Below the pieces are notes generated by a model, which saw nothing but the letters and a program-made list of their open reading frames with translations, ran no database searches and was not told the DNA's origin. A program made the position numbers and the translations under genes. Below, piece after piece: positions 5,514 through 10,488 of a stretch of DNA of 10,488 nt. The DNA is taken from positions 1 through 10,488 of the forward strand of contig USQL01000079.1 of NCBI GenBank assembly GCA_900556935.1, given 5' to 3'. Numbering within the stretch: position 1 is the stretch's first letter; every line of letters starts with the position of its first letter. Origin of the DNA: an uncultured Eubacteriales bacterium (lineage in GTDB: Bacteria > Bacillota > Clostridia > Oscillospirales > Oscillospiraceae).

Positions 5514-6920
5514 ATGAGCAAGCGTTTGGATAGAAGAATGCTGTCGGTGATTTTTGCCTTGGCCTGGCCGACCATGCTGGAAGAGCTGATGCAGACGGCG
5601 GTGCAGTATATTGATACGGCTATGGTGGGGGCCCTGGGCACCCAGGCCACCGCCGCTGTGGGGGCGACCAGCACCGTTTCCTGGCTGGTGGGCAGCACCG
5701 TGTCGGCAGTGGGCGTGGGATTTCTGGCCTTTATCTCCCAGTGCAGCGGCGCGGGAGAGGAGGAGAAGGCCAGGCGGGCCAGCGCCCAGGCCGTCAGTAT
5801 GACCCTGGTTGTAGGTCTTCTTCTGACCGTTGTTACCACGGGGCTGAGTGAGAAGGTCACCCAGTGGATGCAGGTGGAGGAGTCCATCCGCCCGGCGGCT
5901 GCCCAGTATTTCCTGATTCTCTACAGCCCCATGCTGTTCCGCACGGCCAGTATTATCTTTGCCACGGTGCTGCGCTCCGTGGGGGATACCAAGACCCCCA
6001 TGCGGGTGAGCCTGAATATGAACCTTGTAAACATCGTTCTGAACTTCCTGTTGATTTACTCCAGCAGAAGCATCACGCTCTTTGGCCGGTCCATCCCGGT
6101 GTGGGGCGCAGGCTGGGGCATCAACGGTGCTGCCGCCGCCTCTGCCGTGGCCTATGTCTATGGGGGCATTGCCATGACGGTGCGGCTGTTCCGGCACCCG
6201 GAGATTTCCCCCAAGGGGCAGCGCTTCCTGCCGGACAAAACCATTCTGGGCCCCTGCTGGAAGGTGGCCTTCCCCAATATGCTCCAGCGCTTCGGCACCT
6301 CCCTTGGCTATGTGGCCTTTGCCGCCATGATCAACGCCCTGGGCGATACCGCCACCGCTGCCCACACCATCGCCAACACCGTGGAGTCCCTGTTCTATAT
6401 TCCCGGCTGGGGGATGCAGACCGCCGCCGCCACCCTGGCGGGAAATGCCCTGGGGGCCAAGGACTACCCGAGACTCCGCTCTTTGGTAAAGACCATTCTG
6501 CCCCTGGAAATCGGCCTGATGCTGGTAGGCGGGGGGCTTTTGATGATTTTCGCCCCCCAGCTCATGTCCATTTTTACCAAGGACCCGGAGGTCAAGGCCC
6601 TGGGAAGCACGGTGCTGCGGATGGTGGCGGTTTCCGAGCCCTTCTATGGGGTGCCCATTGTGTTGGAGGGCGTGATGCAGGGTGTAGGCCGGACGGTGCC
6701 GCCCTTTGTGTTCAATATCCTGGGCATGTGGTGCGTCCGCATTTTCGGCACCTTCCTGTGCACCCGGGTGTTCGGGCTGGGACTTGTAGCCGCCTGGGGG
6801 TGCATGATTGGGCACAACCTGCTGCTGTTTGTCATTTACATTGTCTTCTATGCCATGGGAAAGGTATTTCCGCCGGAGGCATCCGTCTGTACGCAACAAA
6901 CATGCACAAGAAATGAATAA
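5514..6920 (+). CDS. MATE-family multidrug/toxin efflux transporter
   Basis: This 468-residue, strongly hydrophobic protein has about twelve membrane segments, arranged as two related halves as in NorM/DinF-type exporters that expel cationic drugs or metabolites using a Na+ or H+ gradient. The first half opens with ALAWPTMLEELMQTAVQY then IDTAMVGALG (about residues 15-45). The second half repeats this pattern as KVAFPNMLQRFGTSLGY near residue 250. Other family landmarks are VLRSVGDTKTPM after TM4-5, GWGMQTAAATLAGNALGA near 300, and VMQGVGRTVPP near 390. The short hydrophilic tail ends QTCTRNE. The start at 5514 has GAGGAAGG at 5498-5505; an in-frame ATG at 5490 has no ribosome binding site and lies only about six bases after the predicted transcript start. 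The substrate is unknown. No clear terminator follows, so transcripts may run into the riboswitch. Confidence 0.93.
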   Translation: MSKRLDRRMLSVIFALAWPTMLEELMQTAVQYIDTAMVGALGTQATAAVGATSTVSWLVGSTVSAVGVGFLAFISQCSGAGEEEKARRASAQAVSMTLVVGLLLTVVTTGLSEKVTQWMQVEESIRPAAAQYFLILYSPMLFRTASIIFATVLRSVGDTKTPMRVSLNMNLVNIVLNFLLIYSSRSITLFGRSIPVWGAGWGINGAAAASAVAYVYGGIAMTVRLFRHPEISPKGQRFLPDKTILGPCWKVAFPNMLQRFGTSLGYVAFAAMINALGDTATAAHTIANTVESLFYIPGWGMQTAAATLAGNALGAKDYPRLRSLVKTILPLEIGLMLVGGGLLMIFAPQLMSIFTKDPEVKALGSTVLRMVAVSEPFYGVPIVLEGVMQGVGRTVPPFVFNILGMWCVRIFGTFLCTRVFGLGLVAAWGCMIGHNLLLFVIYIVFYAMGKVFPPEASVCTQQTCTRNE

Positions 6921-6942
6921 GTAAAAAAATATTGATTTCCTA

Positions 6943-6970
6943 TTGCCATTTTGTAAAAAAGGTGTATAAT
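6943..6970 (+). promoter_or_regulatory. Promoter of the cobalamin-riboswitch operon
   Basis: TTGCCA (6943-6948, five of six) and a perfect TATAAT (6965-6970) are 16 bases apart, with an A-rich spacer. Transcription would begin near 6977, about 20 bases ahead of the riboswitch core. The promoter begins 22 bases after the MATE stop codon. Confidence 0.82.
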
Positions 6971-6976
6971 GGGTGG

Positions 6977-7253
6977 TAATTGGATATTTGCGTTCATCGG
7001 TATTCCCGTTTTCCGGGAATTGAAAAGGGAAGGCAGTGCGAATCTGCCGCAGCCCGCTCTACTGTGATGGGGAGCGCTTCGTTAAAAACCATTGGCGTTT
7101 TGCTGAGAAGGGGACGAAGCGCGCGGAACCTAAGCCAGGAGACCTGCCGGTGAAAATGTCTGTCGTTCCGGTGGGGGACCGAGCTTACACCAATAGGATA
7201 GGATATTGTATGTAAGGTGCGCTCTGCCATGTGGCTGGGCGCATTCTTTTTTT
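6977..7253 (+). ncRNA. Cobalamin riboswitch (class I) with terminator platform
   Basis: The B12 box AAGCCAGGAGACCTGCC lies at 7132-7148. Upstream are the other core elements: a P2-like hairpin ATTCCCGTTTTCCGGGAAT (about 7002-7020), AAAAGGGAA leading into the hairpin GGCAG-TGCGAAT-CTGCC (7032-7048), the core strand CGCTCTACTGTGATGG, and a 9-bp stem GCGCTTCGT/ACGAAGCGC (7074-7082 with 7114-7122). That stem encloses a CCATTGG...GAGAAGG arm typical of the adenosylcobalamin-type class. Downstream, GAGC-TTA-CACC (7181-7191) can pair with GGTG-C-GCTC (7216-7224). This would take up the 5' arm of the terminator, so it is a candidate antiterminator. Bound cobalamin is expected to favour termination and shut off the ABC transporter genes. 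The ends are approximate; class and function are clear. Confidence 0.93.
7218..7253 (+). terminator. Riboswitch-controlled intrinsic terminator
   Basis: Bases 7218-7243 fold on themselves: TGCGCTC pairs with GGGCGCA, then after a T-T mismatch GCC pairs with GGC around a short loop. TTC and seven T (7247-7253) follow. The stem lies about 70 bases after the B12 box and about 70 bases before the first gene, the place expected for an expression platform. Confidence 0.88.
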
Positions 7254-7314
7254 CGGACTTGCAGATACCTGAGAAATACCTGGAAAACGGCCAAGGGGCC
7301 GCAATCCGAAAAAA
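7248..7314 (+). promoter_or_regulatory. Second leader hairpin ending at the ribosome binding site
   Basis: TTTTTTCGGA plus TTGC (7248-7262, with C7258 bulged) pairs with GCAATCCGAAAAAA (7301-7314), a 14-bp stem. Inside are a perfect GGCC-AAGG-GGCC hairpin (7289-7300) and two copies of ATACCTG. The 3' arm reaches into the AAGGAG ribosome binding site (7313-7318), and the 5' arm reuses the terminator's T run. It can only form in read-through transcripts. It could affect translation or protect the processed mRNA; this role is inferred. Confidence 0.5.
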
Positions 7315-7326
7315 GGAGTTAAAACC

Positions 7327-9048
7327 ATGAAAAAAGCAATCTGTCTGCTTCTGTCCTGTGTGCTGCTGCTGGGCCTGTTTGCCGGCTGCGGCAGCCAGAG
7401 CAGCGGGAGCACGGCATCCACTACGGCTGCTACCGCCGGGGCGGAGACCACCCAGAAAGAGACTGCCGCCACGGAAGCGGCGGGGAAGAAGCACGTGGAG
7501 AACCTGGTCATCGGCACCACCACGGCCAACAATACCTTTAACATTGTGGGTCAGACCGATATCTTCGGAAGAATCAACTATGTAAACTTCTGCCGGGCCA
7601 ACTGGGTCTATGAGGCGGCCGACGGCTCTCTGCAGCCCTTCTTCTTCACCTCCTTTGAAATTTCCGAGGACGGCACTACCCTGGACTTCACCTATCCCAC
7701 CACCGCCGTGTGGAGCGACGGGGAGAAGGTCACCTGGGACGACATCGACTTTACCTTCCGCTTCCTGAAGGATACCGCTAAGAACACTTCTTTGATTCAC
7801 CTGGTTAGCGTGGAGCAGACCGGCGAGGGCAGCGGCCGGGTGACCTTCAGCGGCCCGGATGTCTATGGCTGGCTCTCCGGCACAGCCATGATGCAGGGCG
7901 TACTGCCCAAGCACGTCTGGGAGAAGTTTGAGGGCTCCGACGAGTACAAGAACTACACCGAGCCCGATGCCGCTGTTGGCTGCGGCCCCTACAAGCTGGT
8001 GTCCTACGATGTGGATGCCCAGGTGAGCTACTACGAAGCCATTCCCGAAAACGATTACCACGGGGAAATCACCGTGGACTCCGTGACCATCAAGACCTAC
8101 GCCGACCAGACCGCCATTATGATGGCCCTGAACGCCGGTGAAATCGACTGCTACTATGCCTACTCCACCCCCATTGACGCAACCCTCATCGACCTGATTG
8201 CGGACGACGCGGTGGATTCTGGCGAGAGCATCTACGCGGGCGAGGACCAGATTACCTTCGGCATGACCCGGCCTGCCGGCTCCGACTACCAGTTCCGTCT
8301 GGCCGTTACCAAGGCCATGGACTGGAATCTGCTGACCGATGTCATCGGCGGCGGCTATGGCGAGGTCCCCCGGGCCGGTATCATCCCGCCCACCTGCAAT
8401 GGCTATCTGGACGGCCTGCCCCAGTTCCAGCAGGATACCGCCGAGGCCGAGAAAATCCTGGACGAGGCCGGTTATAAGGACGTAAACGGCGACGGCTTCC
8501 GGGAGTTCCCCGACGGCTCCGAAATGAAGATTCTGATTGTCCCCCAGTACTCCAAGAAAATGGACCTGCGCAACCGGATTGCGGAGGTGCTGATTGACAA
8601 CCTGAAGGCCGTGGGCGTCAACGCCTATGTGGACCAGGAGATCATCGTCAGCTCCGAAATCTGGGAGAGCAACATCCAGGCCGGCAACTACGACATCGCC
8701 ATCGGCTACACCACCGCCGGTGTGGCCCGCCACACCTCCGCTTTCCGCTATTATGTCTACGAGCCGAAGCCCGGCACGGAGCGCAGCGCCTCCTGGCTGT
8801 GGGGCACCTACACGGACCCCACATTCAACGAGACCATCTGGCGGATGCTGAGCGCCCCCTCTCAGGAGGAGTACGTCTCCTGCATCCAGTGGCTGCAGCA
8901 GGAAGCGGCGGACACCCTCTTCGGCTGTGCCCTGAGCTGGACCTCCTGCTTCTACCCCTACCGTACCGATAAGTACGAGGGCTGGTACAACCGTCCCTCC
9001 TGGGGTGTTGTGAACGACGAGCTCTGGTTCACCCTGACCAGCAAATAA
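7327..9048 (+). CDS. Family-5 solute-binding lipoprotein (Opp/Dpp/Nik type) under B12 control
   Basis: This is the substrate-capture subunit of an ABC importer, anchored outside the membrane. The 573-residue precursor has a lipoprotein signal: KK, a hydrophobic stretch and lipobox LFAGC with the lipidated Cys at 21, then a Ser/Thr/Ala-rich linker to about residue 55. The body follows the SBP_bac_5 pattern: ISEDGTTLDFTYP, then VWSDGEKVTWDDIDFTFRFL (about 137-156), VGCGPYKLVSYD near 218-229, MALNAGEIDC near 260, and DVNGDGFREFPDG near 382. This family binds oligopeptides, nickel or cobalt complexes, haem or sugars, so the ligand is not given by the fold. There is no His-rich stretch and I could not identify metal-site residues. 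AAGGAG lies eight bases before the ATG. The cobalamin riboswitch upstream suggests a ligand linked to cobalt or corrinoid supply. Confidence 0.92.
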   Translation: MKKAICLLLSCVLLLGLFAGCGSQSSGSTASTTAATAGAETTQKETAATEAAGKKHVENLVIGTTTANNTFNIVGQTDIFGRINYVNFCRANWVYEAADGSLQPFFFTSFEISEDGTTLDFTYPTTAVWSDGEKVTWDDIDFTFRFLKDTAKNTSLIHLVSVEQTGEGSGRVTFSGPDVYGWLSGTAMMQGVLPKHVWEKFEGSDEYKNYTEPDAAVGCGPYKLVSYDVDAQVSYYEAIPENDYHGEITVDSVTIKTYADQTAIMMALNAGEIDCYYAYSTPIDATLIDLIADDAVDSGESIYAGEDQITFGMTRPAGSDYQFRLAVTKAMDWNLLTDVIGGGYGEVPRAGIIPPTCNGYLDGLPQFQQDTAEAEKILDEAGYKDVNGDGFREFPDGSEMKILIVPQYSKKMDLRNRIAEVLIDNLKAVGVNAYVDQEIIVSSEIWESNIQAGNYDIAIGYTTAGVARHTSAFRYYVYEPKPGTERSASWLWGTYTDPTFNETIWRMLSAPSQEEYVSCIQWLQQEAADTLFGCALSWTSCFYPYRTDKYEGWYNRPSWGVVNDELWFTLTSK

Positions 9049-9062
9049 AAACGACCGATGTC

Positions 9063-9102
9063 AGGCTGTCTTTGCGCCTATCCCGCGAAGGCAGCCTTTT
9101 TT
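9063..9102 (+). terminator. Strong intrinsic terminator inside the transporter operon
   Basis: AGGCTGTCTTTGCG (9063-9076) pairs over its full 14 bases, with two G-T wobbles, with CGCGAAGGCAGCCT (9084-9097) around the loop CCTATCC; T runs from 9097 to 9102. It lies between the binding protein stop codon and the permease ribosome binding site (9109-9114). With no promoter visible in this gap, it should act as a partial terminator. Confidence 0.88.
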
Positions 9103-9123
9103 GAAAGAAAGGAGTGGCAGCAT

Positions 9124-10101
9124 TTGGGAAAGTATCTGCTCAGACGGATGCTGACGGCGATTTTTACAATCTACGTTATTATCACGGTCAGCTTCTTCAT
9201 GGTTCGCTTTATGCCGGGGGACCCCTTGCAGCACCTGGTGGGGCAGGAGGAATACTACTATCTGCTGGACAACGACCCGGAGGAGCTGGAATTCATTGCG
9301 GAAAAATACGGCCTCAATGAGCCCCTGGGGATTCAGTATCTGCGATACCTCAAAAACGTGGTGATGCTGGACTTTGGAATTGCCTATTCCAATAAAAAGC
9401 CCGTGGTGGAGAATGTGTTTGCCTGCATCCATTGGACCGTTCTTCTGTCCATCCCTACCTGGATTCTGGGGGGACTGCTGGGGGGCGTTTTGGGCGTGCT
9501 GGCAGGATGGCGGCCCGGAAAAAGGCTTGACTGCGCGCTAACCCCCATCGCCCTGTTTTTAAACACCGTGCCCAGCAACTGTATCGCGGTGCTGGCCCTG
9601 GCGCTGTTTGCCTATCAGCTCCGCTGGGTGCCCATCGGGGGCATGACCAGCGGTGTGGGCACCGGCTGGGTGCGGACGCTGGACATTTTAAAGCACATGG
9701 CCCTGCCGTTGGGCATCCTGGTGCTGTTCCGGTGCTCCGGGGACTTTATACTGATGAAGAGCAGTGTCTCTCAGGTCCGGCATTCGGACTTTACGGTGAC
9801 GGCGGCCTCCAAGGGCCTGTCGGACCGGGAAATCCTGTTCCGCCATGTGATGCGCAATGCCATGCTGCCCTATATGACCAGCATGTGCATGCAGATGGGC
9901 GGGCTTCTCTCGGGCTCTATGATGATTGAAACCATTTTCGGCTGGAAGGGCATGGGGCAGCTGTTCTACAACGCGGTTTCCAGCCGGGATTTCCCCACGG
10001 CGCAGTTCTGCTTCCTGATTTCGGCCTTCTGCGTGGTGATGGCGAATCTTTTAAGCGATATCCTGGTGACGGTGATTGACCCCAGAGTGACGGTGAACTG
10101 A
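9124..10101 (+). CDS. ABC transporter permease, DppB/NikB/OppB type
   Basis: This is an inner-membrane subunit of the importer. The 325-residue protein begins GKYLLRRMLTAIFTIYVI, the usual N-terminus of DppB-like permeases. Family marks follow: FMVRFMPGDPL (about 25-35), a periplasmic part with EKYGLNEPLGIQYLRYLKN and MLDFGIAYSNKKPV (about 60-94), several membrane helices, and the cytoplasmic EAA loop TAASKGLSDREILFRHVMRNAMLP (about 226-249) that docks on the ATPase. It ends VIDPRVTVN, close to the family end DPRxR. I place the start at TTG 9124 because AAGGAG (9109-9114) lies nine bases before it and it gives the family N-terminus. An in-frame ATG at 9058 lies in the terminator hairpin, and the ATG at 9148 would remove the basic first residues. 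It is two bases from the next gene. Confidence 0.93.
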   Translation: MGKYLLRRMLTAIFTIYVIITVSFFMVRFMPGDPLQHLVGQEEYYYLLDNDPEELEFIAEKYGLNEPLGIQYLRYLKNVVMLDFGIAYSNKKPVVENVFACIHWTVLLSIPTWILGGLLGGVLGVLAGWRPGKRLDCALTPIALFLNTVPSNCIAVLALALFAYQLRWVPIGGMTSGVGTGWVRTLDILKHMALPLGILVLFRCSGDFILMKSSVSQVRHSDFTVTAASKGLSDREILFRHVMRNAMLPYMTSMCMQMGGLLSGSMMIETIFGWKGMGQLFYNAVSSRDFPTAQFCFLISAFCVVMANLLSDILVTVIDPRVTVN

Positions 10102-10103
10102 CG

Positions 10104-10488
10104 ATGAAGAAAAAGAAAAAAATCAATATTCCGGTGCTGGCGGGAAGCCTGATTATCGGCTTCTTTGTGGTGATTGCCATTCTGGCACCCTGCCTTGTTC
10201 CCTGCGACCCGGCGGCCACCAGCGCCCTGACCTACGGAAAGCCCAGCGCCGAGCACTGGCTGGGGACCAACGACGTGGGGCAGGATATTTTCAGCGAGCT
10301 GATTTACGGCACCAGAATTTCCATGGTGATCGGTGTCTTCGCGGCGCTGGTTGTAACCTGTGTGGGAACGCTGCTGGCCCTGCTGTCGGCCTGGTACGGC
10401 GGGGCTGTGGACAAGCTGATTACGGGGCTTACAAACCTTGCCATGGCGGTGCCGGGGCTGGCGCTGACGACGCTTCTCGTATGCTATC
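10104..10488 (+). CDS. ABC transporter permease, DppC/NikC/OppC type, 5' part only
   Basis: This is the partner permease of the importer, cut by the window end after 128 codons. The protein starts MKKKKKINIPVLAGSLIIGF, a basic cytoplasmic N-terminus followed by the first membrane helix. It then shows the strongly conserved HWLGTNDVGQDIFSELIYGTR (about 53-73; usual family form HWLGTDxxGRDxxSRxxYGxR) and the second and third membrane segments. Two positions differ from the usual form: Asp after LGT is Asn and GRD is GQD. The ATG is two bases after the upstream stop and has no convincing ribosome binding site, so translation is probably coupled to the first permease. The ATPase genes of DppD/DppF type should lie downstream. 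Confidence 0.92.
   Translation, partial: MKKKKKINIPVLAGSLIIGFFVVIAILAPCLVPCDPAATSALTYGKPSAEHWLGTNDVGQDIFSELIYGTRISMVIGVFAALVVTCVGTLLALLSAWYGGAVDKLITGLTNLAMAVPGLALTTLLVCY

Noticed and set aside
5484..6899. 471-codon open frame on the - strand over the MATE gene
   Set aside because: It encodes a hydrophilic Gly/His/Gln-rich product with no recognisable domain, while the + strand frame is an unmistakable membrane transporter.
6994..8733. 579-codon open frame on the - strand over the riboswitch and binding protein
   Set aside because: It is antisense to a clear SBP_bac_5 lipoprotein and to a structured riboswitch. The repetitive Gly/Val/His/Ala composition is typical of a shadow frame.
9058..9123. 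ATG start at 9058 for the first permease
   Set aside because: It would translate the terminator hairpin as 22 extra residues (two of them Cys) not seen in this family and has no ribosome binding site. TTG at 9124 fits better.
1..10488. Search by eye for CRISPR arrays, insertion sequences, tRNA genes, phage genes or defence systems
   Set aside because: No spaced direct repeats, transposase-like proteins, inverted-repeat-bounded elements or tRNA-like folds were seen. The accessory signal here is limited to the GNAT/MATE spot and the riboswitch-controlled transporter.

Overview
The window looks like a chromosomal segment of a fairly GC-rich member of the Clostridia; an Oscillospiraceae-like gut anaerobe is my guess from gene order and protein style, not from any search. 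Supporting signs are the Firmicutes order ffh-rpsP-khpA-rimM-trmD, a T-box leader in front of thrS, strong Shine-Dalgarno sequences, and a cobalamin riboswitch that ends in an intrinsic terminator.

Positions 1-2455 hold a housekeeping translation and secretion cluster on the + strand: the 3' end of ffh (SRP protein), rpsP (ribosomal protein bS16), khpA (KH-domain RNA-binding protein), rimM (30S maturation) and trmD (tRNA m1G37 methyltransferase, overlapping rimM by 11 bases). The usual next gene, rplS, does not follow. Instead a good sigma-A promoter (2464-2492) drives a threonine T-box leader (specifier ACC at 2588-2590, terminator at 2701-2731) and thrS. This ThrRS keeps its editing and catalytic domains but has lost nearly all of its N-terminal TGS domain. 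A terminator at 4579-4613 closes the gene.

Positions 4634-6920 are an accessory stretch: a GNAT acetyltransferase on the - strand with its own promoter, a 352-base gap carrying what looks like the C-terminal remnant of a lost MATE transporter gene (- strand), then an intact MATE efflux gene on the + strand.

Positions 6921-10488 are the most interesting part. A promoter (6943-6970) leads into a class-I cobalamin riboswitch with a clear B12 box and a terminator expression platform, followed by a second hairpin that ends at the ribosome binding site. The genes controlled are not BtuFCD or CbiMNQO. They encode an Opp/Dpp/Nik-type ABC importer: a family-5 solute-binding lipoprotein, a DppB/NikB-like permease (TTG start) and a DppC/NikC-like permease cut by the window end. 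A strong 14-bp terminator hairpin sits between the binding protein and the permeases and probably makes the lipoprotein more abundant than the membrane subunits. The control region points to uptake of cobalt, a cobalt complex, a corrinoid or another compound tied to B12 supply. The ATPase genes are expected just past position 10488.
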